Positions 34,407 through 45,647 of a DNA stretch of 64,000 nucleotides are shown here, piece after piece (the stretch's first letter is position 1; every line of letters begins with the position of its first letter). The position numbers and the translations under genes were made by a program. This DNA comes from Fragilaria crotonensis (Eukaryota; Bacillariophyta; Fragilariophyceae; Fragilariales; Fragilariaceae). The notes beneath the pieces are model-generated. The model was not told where the DNA came from, searched no databases, and saw nothing but the letters and a program-made list of their open reading frames with translations. The stretch lies in NCBI GenBank assembly GCA_022925895.1, contig JAKSYS010000076.1, positions 62,001 to 126,000 of the forward strand, given 5' to 3'.

Positions 34407-34886
34407 ATGAAGTTCGCACTTGTCGTAATCGCTCTCTTGCTGGCTGGAAGCGGCAACCTAGCCAGTGCTACCCAGAAGCGCCACAACGCTGCCTTTGGTG
34501 CTGGCTTCAGGATGAATCGCAACGGGGTCGACGCAGTGACTGCAGCGACGACCTTGTTGGTGACTGTGGCGTCCAACGTCGTGTTGTTACCTGCGCCAGC
34601 GATTGCCGGAGATGTTGGCAGAGGCGAACAACTCTTTATCAACAACTGCGCAGGATGCCACATTGGAGGTTCGAACCTAGTGAATGAGAAAAGGACATTG
34701 AAGAAAGAAGCTCTTTTGGAATATGGCGTTGGTATGGATCCAGCCGCGATAAAGGGGTTCCTTACAAACAGCCTACAGCACAAGAAACTAGTATTTTTCC
34801 GAGTTGAAGGTGGAAAGCTGACGGGGGACCAATGGGAAGATGTGGCAACGTACATTTCCGAACAAGCCAATGGCGAGAAATGGTAG
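34407..34886 (+). CDS. Cytochrome c6-like thylakoid-lumen protein lacking the usual Met ligand
   Basis: 159 residues with a tripartite presequence: signal peptide (1-21), stroma-targeting part, then a lumenal signal ending PAPAIA at residue 67, so the mature protein starts GDVGRGEQLF. The heme motif is CAGCH (Cys81, Cys84, His85), followed by KRTLKKEALLEYG, the usual c6 order, and the C-terminal helix WEDVATYISEQANG. Cytochrome c6 carries electrons from cytochrome b6f to photosystem I. The normal second heme ligand lies in a GKNAMPAFGGRL-type loop; here the loop reads LQHKKLVFFRVEGGKL (residues 123-138) and has no Met. The nearest Met, 110, aligns with a different conserved position. The protein would have altered coordination and lower redox potential, and may not replace standard c6. 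Confidence 0.85.
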   Translation: MKFALVVIALLLAGSGNLASATQKRHNAAFGAGFRMNRNGVDAVTAATTLLVTVASNVVLLPAPAIAGDVGRGEQLFINNCAGCHIGGSNLVNEKRTLKKEALLEYGVGMDPAAIKGFLTNSLQHKKLVFFRVEGGKLTGDQWEDVATYISEQANGEKW

Positions 34887-35827
34887 TGGCAGAGTCTGCC
34901 GATTGCAAGGCGAGCGCCCTCCAAAAGTCGAACCGCCTTTCAGTTATATCAACACTCGCTGAGACGGTTTGGTTTCTAGGACCAACTCGCTGCCTCTATC
35001 CGTTAGTGTAGATTTTATGTGTGTGACTGCACGGCTCATAGTCCATGACCTTGGGGTTGCACCGCACTGGATGAATGATGGACTATCAGCTATCAGTTGA
35101 AACAAAAAGAAGACTGAGCTGTCAAGGAATATCAAACTCTGGTGCCACAAACCACCGGATGCCTGTCAGCGATACCGTGAAGGGCAGCTCTGTCGCTATT
35201 CCAAGTGCGATAAGTAGTAAATCAATTGCCGACAACTACAGTAGCTTATTGGTGCAGTGGTACTTGTCGGCTGTCCAACCTACTTGCGCCCTAATACTTC
35301 GGACCAAGTGCTGTGCTGACACCTCCAGGATGCAAATCTACTACCGATGTAAGCGTAATCACCATACCAGAGGAAAGGCGAACGTGCACCCAAGGTCAAA
35401 TGCGTCCAAGGGCATTCGCCCTTCCACATAGTTCTGTGTTGGCCTCAGATCGTGTCTGGGTTGTTCATCAGTGGAGACTGATTTACTGTTTGAGGTGCAA
35501 TTGTATCGCAAAAACCAAGAAATTTGAAAATTCATCACATTTATTAATATCGACGTCACGCTTTCCGTAATAAATTGTATACGCATCGTCAATGATGATG
35601 TCAGTAATGATTCACAAGCTGAAACTACAAAGCCCAGATCTGACAACCAGTACCAGTTGCCCAGCCATCGGATTTCTGAAAACCTTTTCCAAGAAATCAT
35701 TAAAAAATATTCGAACGAAACGCGAAGGTGAGAATCTGATGGGTAACTTGACTGTTCAATCAAACCACTCTCTGACTTCACTATGCTCTTTTGTGTTGCT
35801 GCCTTGACAATGGGACTAGCTACAACC
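34887..35827. other. Intergenic region upstream of carbamoyl-phosphate synthase
   Basis: No other gene is supported in this 0.9-kb stretch. It should contain the 3' end of the cytochrome gene and the promoter of the next gene. An in-frame upstream ATG for the next gene occurs at 35783. Confidence 0.5.
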
Positions 35828-38800
35828 ATGACGGATGATAATGCCTGCCAAGGACTTGAACGTCTCGACTTCAAGGTTCGTACCATTTATCGGCAGCATT
35901 TGTCGATCTTTGACGATTTGCGCGGCAGAATTCTTGATTCCCCTCAAGAGTCTTGGATCGAACACGGAGTGGCACTGGGCTCGGGAACTTAACTCGTCGT
36001 CGGCAAAAAAAATCGTTTTCGATGAGTCGTTGCTGCCATGACTTGTTGTTGCTCACATTTTACTCTATCACCACTCACTACAGGGACCCCCCGCTCTGTT
36101 GTATCTCGCCGATGGGTCAACGATTGAGGGTCATTCGTTTGGAGCCCCGACTTCAATGTCGGGCGAAGTCGTCTTCAACACTGGTATGGTCGGATATCCC
36201 GAAGCGCTAACGGATCCTTCGTATCGAGGTCAAATCCTGGTCTTGACCTATCCTCTCGTTGGAAACTACGGAGTCCCTTGTGAGTCTGTCAAAGATCAAT
36301 ACGGTCTGCCGACTTTCTTTGAGTCCGACTCCATTCACATCTCGGGTCTTGTCGTTTCGTCGTACTCGTGGGAGCACTCCCATTGGGCCGCGCAGAAGTC
36401 ACTGTCACAGTGGTTGACGGACAACAACATCCCAGCGATGTATGGCGTCGATACGCGTGCTTTGACAAAGAAGTTGCGCGAACACGGATCGATCTTGGGT
36501 CGAATAGATGTGGTACGTCGAGGCATTCACCTTGAGAGATGTGACCATTTTGACGCCATGTGAGTGGTTCCTCACCCCCTGCTTGCATCGCAGAACTGCG
36601 CTCGCCAAGAGATCAAACCTGAAATGTTTGAAGATCCCAACAAGCGCAATCTTGTTGCCGAAGTCTCAACCAAATCCGTTGTCGTCTACGGAAAGGACTT
36701 CTTGACGACAATTCTTGCGTACGACTGCGGAATGAAGTACAACATAATCCGTTATTTCGTCGAAACTCACAAGGTCAAACTGTGTGTTGTTCCTTTCGAT
36801 TACGACTTGGAAGCAAACCCAAGTCAGATCGACTGGCAGGGTCTCTTCATCTCAAACGGACCTGGCGATCCTGCCATGTGCGCCGAAACTATCAAGTCGA
36901 TCAAATACGCTTTGACTTTGGACAAGCCCATTTTCGGCATTTGCTTGGGTAATCAACTTTTGGCCTTGGCTGCGGGGGCGAAAACCTACAAGATGAAGTA
37001 CGGAAATCGTGGAATGAACCAGCCATGCATTGATTTGAGGACAGGTCGTTGCTACATCACTCCACAGAATCACGGATTTGCGGTAGACACTGATTCCCTG
37101 CCTGAGTTTTGGAAGCCTCTCTTCATGAATGCCAACGACATGACCAACGAGGGTATTGTGCACACCACCAAACCGTTCTTCTCGGTACAATTCCACCCTG
37201 AAGCCAATGGCGGCCCATTGGACACGGCCTTTCTCTTTGACAGATTTGTCGGCAGGGTTGACAACATTCCACAGCCTCTTGTCTTACACGACGGACACTC
37301 TTACACCCGCAAAACCTACAAAAAGGTGTTGTTGGTGGGAAGTGGCGGTCTCAGTATTGGCCAGGCGGGTGAATTCGATTACTCAGGAAGTCAGTGCATT
37401 AAGGCCTTGAAGGAAGAGGGTATTGAAGTCATTCTGATCAACCCAAACATCGCCACCGTGCAAACGTCTCAATCCAACGAGCCTCACGGCTGTGCCGACC
37501 GCGTTTACTTTTTGCCAATCCGACCATCTGTTGTCATGGATATCATCCAAAAAGAAAAGCCGGACGGTATTATTGTGTCCATGGGTGGACAGACAGCCTT
37601 GAACGTTGGCATGGAGCTCTGGAAGACAGGCCAGCTCCAGGCCGCGGGTGTGGAAGTTCTTGGAACACAGATCCCAGTCATCGAGGCAACAGAGGACCGT
37701 GAAATCTTTAGTGCCAAGTTGAAGGAAATCAACGAAACGATCGCTCTCTCCTACAGCGCAACGAATGTGGAGGAGGCACTCGACGCCGCAAGAAAGATTG
37801 GGTATCCTGTCTTGGTGCGAGCAGCATTTGCTCTTGGAGGTCTTGGGTCTGGATTTGCTGCGAATGACGATGAAATGATTGACCTTGCCACGAAGGCCTT
37901 TGCGAGCAGCAGCCAGATTCTTATTGACCAGGACTTGCGCGGTTGGAAGGAGCTTGAGTACGAAGTTGTCCGCGACATCAGTGACAATTGTGTTACTGTC
38001 TGCAATATGGAGAACTTTGATCCACTTGGTATCCACACCGGTGACTCAATTGTCGTCGCCCCTTCGCAGACGCTCACCAATCGCGAGTATTTCATGCTTC
38101 GCCGTACCGCCTTAAAAGTGGTGCGTCATTTGGGGATCGTCGGTGAGTGCAACATTCAGTACGCGCTTAATCCTGTGAGCGAAGAGTACTGTATTATTGA
38201 GGTGAACGCTCGTCTTTCCCGTTCCTCGGCCCTGGCCTCCAAGGCTACCGGATATCCTCTGGCCTATGTTGCCACAAAGCTCTCCCTTGGAAGGAACTTG
38301 GTCAGCATTCGCAACTCCGTGACCAAGACCACAACCGCATGTTTCGAGCCCAGTTTGGATTACTGTGTTGTCAAGATGCCTCGCTGGGATTTGAAGAAGT
38401 TTCAACGCGTCAGCAATAAGTTGGGATCGTCTATGTTGAGTGTCGGTGAGGTCATGGCCATTGGCCGTTCCTTCGAAGAGACGATTCAGAAAGCATGTCG
38501 AATGGTGAACCCATCCCTCGACGGCCTGGAGGGCGACGAGTCCGGTCTTGTTGACGACTCCATGGCATTAGAGGAACGACTTCGAACGCCAACAGATACT
38601 CGACTGTTCGCTGTGCAGTCTGCTCTGGAACAAGGTTGGACAGTGGATGCAGTTTACGAGGCAACTAAGATTGACAAGTGGTTTCTTTGCAAGCTCAAGA
38701 ATATTGCTGAGATGCGCCAAGTCATGAAAGACTGCGGGAGCTTGGACGACCTGGTTCGTGAGAATGGCGTGGATCGCATGAAATCTCTGAAAATGGCAGG

Positions 38801-40745
38801 CTTTAGTGACCGACAAATCGCTCGCTACGTTGGTTTGACCGGACTCGACGGCGAAGCCCGTGTTCGCGACATGCGAAAGTCTTTGGGTGTTATTCCTTGC
38901 GTAAAGCAAATCGATACACTTGCTGCTGAGTTTCCCGCACAGACGAACTATTTGTATATGACTTACTCCGGCGACGAAGACGATCCTGAGCAGAGCATCC
39001 ACGCCGAGACATTGAAAACATCCTACCGCTTTTCTCAAGTCGAGAGGCAGAAGAGTTTAGATTCTCCTTCGGAATTCAAAAACCGCGCAAGATTTTTCAA
39101 CACCGAAGCAGCGAACAAGAATCTTCAGGAGGCCAAGGACCGAGGTGTAATGGTGCTTGGATGTGGAGCTTACTGTATTGGATCAAGTGTTGAGTTCGAC
39201 TGGTGTGCTGTGTCGTGCGTCCGTCAGCTGCGAAAAGATGGCTTCAAGAGCATCATTGTCAACTACAACCCCGAGACCGTAAGCACTGACTACGATGAGA
39301 GTGATCAGCTTTATTTCGAGGAGCTCAGTCTGGAGCGCGTGTTGGACATCTATGAGCGCGAGGGTGCATACGGTGTGGTCGTTTCGGTCGGCGGACAAAT
39401 CCCTAACAACTTGGCAGGCCCCTTGTCTGAGAGTGGAGTTGCGATTCTTGGTACGGCTGCTGGCGACATCGATCGTGCCGAAGACAGGCGCCAGTTCTCG
39501 GATATGTTGGACCAAATGGGCATCAACCAACCGAGTTGGTCTGTCTTGAAATCCAACGACGAGGCGCTGACATTCGCTGAGAAGGTCGGCTTTCCTGTCC
39601 TTGTGCGACCAAGTTTCGTCCTCTCGGGAGCAGCGATGCGGGTGGCTGCTGATGAAGAACAGCTTCGCAATTTCTTAGACTTGGCGGCAGATGTTGCCGC
39701 TGACAAACCAGTTGTCATAACGAAGTTCATTATCAACGCAAAGGAAATCGAGTTTGATGCCGTCGCCAACGAAGGCAAAATCCTGAACTATGCTATTGGA
39801 GAGCATCTTGAGAACGCTGGTGTGCACAGTGGAGATGCAACTGTTATTCTTCCGGCACAGAAACTTTACGTTAATACCATTCGGCAAGTTAAACGCTACG
39901 CAAGCGCCATCGCCATGGGTCTACGTATTACCGGTCCTTTCAACATTCAATTCATGGCCAAGGGCAATGATGTTCAAGTGATTGAATGCAATTTGCGAGC
40001 GAGTCGAACGTTCCCATTCGTGAGCAAGACCTTGGGAGTTAACTTTATCTCCCTTGCAACGAAGGCTATGTGTGGCCTCCCCGCAGAACCCTACCGCATC
40101 TCACTTCTTGACATCGACTATGTTTGTGTCAAGGCGCCGATGTTCTCGTTCACTCGTCTTCGAGGAGCTGATCCAATGCTTGGTGTTGAGATGTCGTCAA
40201 CTGGAGAAGTCGCTTGCTTCGGTGAAGATGCCCACGAGGCCTTTATCCAGGCGTTGATGGCAACTGGTTTCAAGCTTCCTGTCAAGAATCGAAGCATTCT
40301 CATCTCCATCTTCAACAACACCTTCCGCTACGAGTTCCTCCAAGCCGTCAAGATTTTCACCACCATGGGTTACAAGGTTTTTGCCACACCTGGAACCGCC
40401 AAGTGGTACAACGACCGTGAAAACTTTGGGATTACTCCACTTGACAAGCCTGAGACTGAGGATGACGACGGTGATGGATCGGCACTGCAGGCTGTCAAAT
40501 CGGGTTTGATTGACCTAGTTATCAACATCAGTGAAGGTTCAACTCGAAAGGATGAGGTCACTGCCGGGTACATTATGCGTCGAGCTGCTGTTGATTTCGA
40601 TGTTAGTTTGATCACAAACGTCAAATGTGCCATCATGCTTGCAGAGTGTTTGGAGCGTGGTAAGGACAAGTTCAAACCTCGTCACATTGGCGAGTTCTAC
40701 AAGCTCCCAACTATTGGATGGTCCAATGTCAAGGCCAAGAAATAA
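35828..40745 (+). CDS. Carbamoyl-phosphate synthase, single-chain (glutaminase plus synthetase)
   Basis: Predicted exons are 35828-35875, 36084-36512 and 36594-40745, with phase-0 introns of 208 and 81 bp; about 1,542 residues, like CPS I/III. The small-subunit part includes the glutaminase motif FGICLGNQ with Cys276, and ITPQNHGFAVD and QFHPEA supply His and Glu, so glutamine can be the nitrogen donor. Two ATP-grasp synthetase halves follow (KVLLVGSGGLSIGQAGEFDY and VMVLGCGAYCIGSSVEFDW begin each). The C-terminal MGS-like allosteric domain has LISIFNNTFRYEFL and LIDLVINISEG. It makes carbamoyl phosphate for the urea cycle/arginine or pyrimidines. Exon 1 is the least certain part: an in-frame ATG at 35783 would add 15 residues, and no clear mitochondrial signal is visible. 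The large exons have no defects. Confidence 0.93.
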
Positions 40746-41299
40746 AGAGTTCGGAAAGGTACAATACATGTTAGATGGGGTAGATGAAGCTCGCCGTCCT
40801 ACTAGGGATGGAAATGTGGTAGTATGAAAACGATATAGATATGGTTACAATAATCCTTGCACTCGTAGTCTTGGGATAGAACTTGTTACTCGAATGCTAT
40901 CCGCTACTAGAAATCAGTTATTTGTATATTTTCAATACCCCGGGACTAAATCCTTACTCTAGCGGATCCTGCCATCGCCACAGTAGCTCGCCGTCTCGAT
41001 TGCCAGCTATAGTAAGGGGTGCCGACCGTACAGACGACTGAGCTCATCGTGATCAGTGAAGACGAGAGAGAATTGCCATCTACCGTAGCTTGCGTTCGGT
41101 CCTCTGCTCTCTCTCGAACATGGCTCTCGTAGTCCAGCCTGAGTATACTGTGTCGGAATGTAGTAACACATTGTCGTACACGGGTGCGTGTGACGCAAGC
41201 GCGATTTCAAGCGTTAGAATTTTCGCGTGTCACAAATTGACACCAAGACGAAAACATTAGCATGAATGTACCGTGTGTGATTGGCATACACAGCACTAA
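40746..41299. other. Intergenic region
   Basis: About 550 bp without a supported gene. A minus-strand frame at 41007-41210 has no recognisable content. Confidence 0.5.
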
Positions 41300-43519
41300 A
41301 TGCTAACGCAACAAACAATGCCGACGCGACAATCGCAGTCTTCACCGACAACAATAACGACATGGCCACCAGAAAATGAATTTCCTTTCAAGAGTCCCAC
41401 AGATGTGTTAGATGAATCGCCACAAGCGTCGACCAACACGTCGGTATTTCGCCTCAGTCGCTACATCACCTTCGAGTCGCGATCGTGGAGACTTGCTTTG
41501 GGGATCGTCGCCTTGCTCGACTGTGCCGTGACTGTGTGGCTATATTGCTTGCGTGAATACTTTACGAACTCAGCGACTGCTCCCAAACGCATCTTCTTTC
41601 GAAGGTCACAAGATGCTCCACTGCAGCATTCTGCATTATTTGGTTTGCTACGACAGTGCACCGAAGAGCTAGACAAGTGGCACGCGCTGATTGGAGTTCT
41701 GTTTGCTCTACTTTGGTTCATAGATGCGTTCTTGAAGGCTCAATGGAAACGCGACGAGTTATTGACAGAGCTCGACCGACGGAGGGTTTTGAATGGTGAT
41801 TTAGATGCTGAGTGTCGCGATCCTGTGGGAGAGGCATGGATTGCATACTACAAAACGATCGGATTGCAGCTACTTCTACTTCCAGTGGGATTCTATGTTT
41901 TCGGATGGTATGTGCTGACGGGAAACAACCAGCATGTCAAGGCTTTGCTGATGGACAGACAAGGCCAAAGTAAAACGGAGCGGAGTTTCACTTCGATCGA
42001 GTCGACCCACAGTCTCATTTACTCGTTCATCCACTCCTACACCATGCTGATAAACCAGGTTCTGGGTGAAGAGGTTGAAATGCGACGCAGACTTCTTTGG
42101 AGACGCCTTATTTTCTTCGCCATTCGGCGTCCTTTTCTGTTTACAAAACGGCTTCGCATATTTTTCTCGACACTTCGGCTTACCAAGTATCTTGGTCCGC
42201 TCATGGGAGAAACTGCGAAATTCTTTGGAAATTCATCAGATCTACTCAAGACATGGCGTCAACACTTGGCAGTCATGAAAGCCTGTCGACTTCGTAAGAA
42301 ACGTTGGGATGGGATGGATCCTGTGGAGCAACAGCATGCCGCGGCTATTAGAATCCAGTGCGCAGTGCGGGGGATGCTGACACGAAAGACGGTTAAGGCC
42401 TTCATGGCAGTGCTCAAGGCGCGGAAGGAAAGAATTGCCCGACGACTGCAAAAAGGCAGTGCGAGCCTCCTTGGTAGTATCGAGGACCCAACACGACTTG
42501 ATGAGACTCGAACTTGACAAATTAGAGGAGGAGGCAAAAGCAGCGAAACAGAGGGGTTGCGCTGTCTCGATCGATCACAGGCGCCGCATGTATCAGTTAC
42601 AAGATGACTTAGAACAAAGAGCCAAAGAATTGGTCAACAAGCACATGCTCCTTCGGCCGAACGCTAGATTTGCTCTTGTTTGGAAAGTGGTGTTTGTTTT
42701 CTGTGTCTTACTCGACATTGCGCAACAAGCGTTGCAACCTAGGCTGCGAGATTACAAAGATACAACGACAGGGGAATCTATCAGCGTTGAGCAATTTCTT
42801 GAGTTTCAAATAGTTCCAAAGCCTATACCGGAGTGGCAGCAATGTGCTCCCTGGTTTGCTGAACAAGGCGAGAAACAAGGATTCTTCCGTCGACAGCGAC
42901 ACAGGGTCATATTGGAACATCCTCCTTGGTATTGCCAAGAACGCTTCGTCGCTGCCCAATCCATGGGATTAGTGTGTTGCGATTTTGCGTGATGCAGGCC
43001 GCACTCATTATCGGTATCATGCGGTATTTGGACGTTGGGATTACGTTCTTCATTGGTGAACTGCATCCACAAACTGGGACACTCAGGGCAAAGTCATTTG
43101 TAAAACGATGGATTTTCCCTGGCTTGCTTTTGGAGCTTCTTGCAAATCCTCAAATGGAAACAACTAGCAAATGTGTCGGTCGATTTTTGGATGGTGTAGT
43201 ACAAATAGGCCCTCTTCGTGTTGGACGATGGACGCTTGTTGGCCTGTACCCGTTGGCGAAAGTCATCAAAAGGACTGTGATCCAACTGTGGCGTCCAGTC
43301 GTCCTCCAGCAGAATCGAGAGTGCATGGAGCGAGCTGCGGAGAAGGCACGAGGAACTTCCCTATCTCGCAGCCGTAGTGCCCATGCCATCTCATCGACGA
43401 AGCAAGGCCACCGAGCCTCGTTGGTCCCCGGTTTGCGGCGCAGTAACAGCGCCCTCCTTGTCGCTGCGTCGAGAAGCTCATTTGCTCTTCATGAACCAGA
43501 TTATTCGTATGATCATTGA
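41300..43519 (+). pseudogene. IQ-motif multi-pass membrane protein, two frame changes
   Basis: Frame one (41300-42517) starts with ATG and has membrane segments near residues 65-85 (LALGIVALLDCAVTVWLYCL), 128-148 and 195-215, then a calmodulin-binding IQ motif AAAIRIQCAVRGMLTRK near residue 350. The sequence continues in a second frame (about 42480-42970) with a coiled coil (LDKLEEEAKAAKQRG) and a membrane helix (VVFVFCVLLDIAQ), and returns to the first frame for MQAALIIGIMRYLDVGITFF, GELHPQTGTL and KRWIFPGLLLELLANP, to 43519. No introns fit the two frame switches, so these are indels or assembly errors. The order (helices, IQ, coiled coil, helices, HPQTGTL) recalls a diatom family with channel-like layout; transport function is not proven. 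Confidence 0.5.
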
Positions 43520-43655
43520 CAGCACAGATGGAGTCATGATTACACACCGCACTGAGTAAATGATTAAAATTCAAGCTTGACTTCTTCGTTTTCGATTAGT
43601 AGCATTAACATTTTGTGGCTACAAAATTGCACTACTTGTACGCCTGAGATGAGTC

Positions 43656-43794
43656 CTCTCGGTCTTGCGAAGTATTGCGCTCTTGGCTCACAGGTTCACG
43701 CGCACTGTGCTCGTGAACCTGAATCAATCATTCTCTCGGGCTTGCGAAGTAGTACGGTCTTGGCTCACAGGTTCACGCGCACCGTGCTCGTGAA
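43656..43794. repeat. Two-copy 77-bp tandem repeat with hairpin between convergent genes
   Basis: Positions 43656-43717 and 43733-43794 are about nine-tenths identical with a 77-bp period. In copy one CAGGTTCACG (43691-43700) pairs with CGTGAACCTG (43712-43721), a perfect 10-bp hairpin; copy two keeps most of it. The repeat lies between the 3' ends of the IQ and E2F genes and may act in 3' end formation, which is inference. Confidence 0.75.
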
Positions 43795-43908
43795 TATGAG
43801 CCAATATATTCTTGCTACTATCAAGAGGTGACGACGACTCTCTCCCTGCGGTACCAGAAGTATTCCGGCCGACTTGTTGCGGCTGTTCTGGTTGACTCCC
43901 ACCGACCA

Positions 43909-45647
43909 TTAACTCTCGAATCTCCCAAGGAGTCCAGCTGTATGCCCACGCAAAAGTAGGTCGAGTCCGACGTTCCCCGTCGGCCTTCTCACCAAACCAA
44001 TGGATGCCAACACGTTTGCAATGTCGTACAGACGTCTGATCTTGGTTTTCTGCCCCTTGGTAACAGCTGCTTTGCGTTCCATTGGATCATCAATGTCATC
44101 TGGTTCCTCGGCCTTACCCATGATCCGATCCGATGCGTCCGTCAAAGACATGACTTCATTCCCAACCAAGAAAAGCTGTAGGTACTGCCGACTGAGACGG
44201 CCCAAACTTTTCTTGGCCGGTCCCTTCTCCGAAACGCTCTCCAATACTTCATCCCTCCCAATGATCCCCCATCGCCTCGCCTCCTCGGCCAACCCGCGAC
44301 ACCCGCAAATCCCCTCCTGTTGAATATCGGCCATGACTTGGGGGAGACGTGCGAACCCCAACCACTCATATCGGTTTTTGCACATGCGTCGAACGACATC
44401 CAAGGACTCCAAAATGTTGATAATGTCGTAAATGCGTCTGCGCTCTACTCCTAGCAACTTTGCGGCCTCGTCAATGCCAATGACACCAGAAGACCAGTCG
44501 CATTTGCAAAAGTTTTCGCACAATAAGCCGAGGGATTTGGATTTGCGAGAGTAGGATTCTTCGCAAGGCGTAGGCGAAGTCTTGATCTTTTTGGGAGTTG
44601 GGGTGACCAAATGGAAATCGGTGGTGTTTTCGTCGTGAAGGTCATCATTGTTGTTGGGCAACAATCTCTTTGGCTGGGATGCGACGGGAGTGTGTCCTTC
44701 GCGTTTGTGGTCAGAATAAGGATAGATTGAGGGATATGACTCACGGTATTGGGCCCGAGCGTAGTATGACGGAGCGCCTTGACCTTGATGACTTCGAGGT
44801 AAGGCAGAAGTCTCTCGCGAGGACATGGATGGATTACCGTAGTGGGACTGTAATATGGTTCATCAGGGGAGAGAAAGAAATGGTTACAGTCAGCAAGGGT
44901 AAGGATGGCGCTCGAGCACAGCGATGTTACGTAAGTGCAATAAGCTGTCATTTGGAACACAAAGAAACTAACCTCAAAGCTCCCAGTGCTCGATGCCAAT
45001 GACAAAAAGGAAGAAGAACTACTGCTTTTCTGGTTGCTGTTGTGAAAGCTTGATGCAACTTGCGGGGTGGTTTTTCTAGCGGTGGAATATGGTGATTGGC
45101 GATGCCAAGAGGGGGAGTGCTGATGTTGTGACGCTGCAGGATAAGTATACCTGGGCGGAGGAGGACCACCCCACGGAGAAGGCGGAGAAGGTCCATGAGG
45201 TGGATACGGCGCATGGTGATGCTGATGCTGGCTCTGATGGTAATGATGGTTCGGGTGTTGCGGCGGCTGATGGTACTCGGGCGGACACTGATGAAAGAGA
45301 CTCGACAAGGCTCGCGCTGCATTCGCGGAATTAGGAGACGTTTCTGGAAGTTGTCTCCTATGGTTCACATAAGCTGGTGGAGAAGCATGATGGCTTGTCA
45401 CATTAATCGGAGGACCAGAATTGGGAAACGAAACAGGTCGGCGAGACGTCTGAATCGCCTTGTCACAAATATAGACGTTTCCTTCATCCCGATGTCGATA
45501 CTGATGTTGATGGTAGTGATAACGAATACCAGGGCTTGCATCTGTTAATGATGAGTCGGTATCGGTTGGATTCATTTCACTTCCGATTCTACCAGTGTCA
45601 CCCCTGTTGCATGGTTGCGGTGTCGTCATCTCGATTGTGTTGTCCAT
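43909..45647 (-). CDS. Atypical E2F transcription factor with two DNA-binding domains (E2F7/8/DEL type)
   Basis: Two exons, 45647-44973 and 44847-43909, joined across a 125-bp phase-0 intron (GTTAGT...ATTACAG); about 537 residues. The N-terminal 230 residues are low-complexity, rich in His, Pro and Ser. Two winged-helix domains follow: the first with SRKSKSLGLLCENF and GVERRRIYDIINILESLDVV, the second with KKSLGRLSRQYLQLFLV and TKIRRLYDIANVLASIGLV. Both carry the RRxYDI recognition motif. No dimerisation, marked-box or Rb-binding region follows. Proteins of this layout bind E2F sites without a DP partner and repress cell-cycle or endocycle genes. The ATG at 45647 is the first in frame. Confidence 0.9.

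Noticed and set aside
44451-44847. Unspliced extension of the E2F first frame beyond 44973
   Set aside because: The extension is an unstructured antisense-like frame; a GTTAGT donor and ATTACAG acceptor restore the E2F frame.
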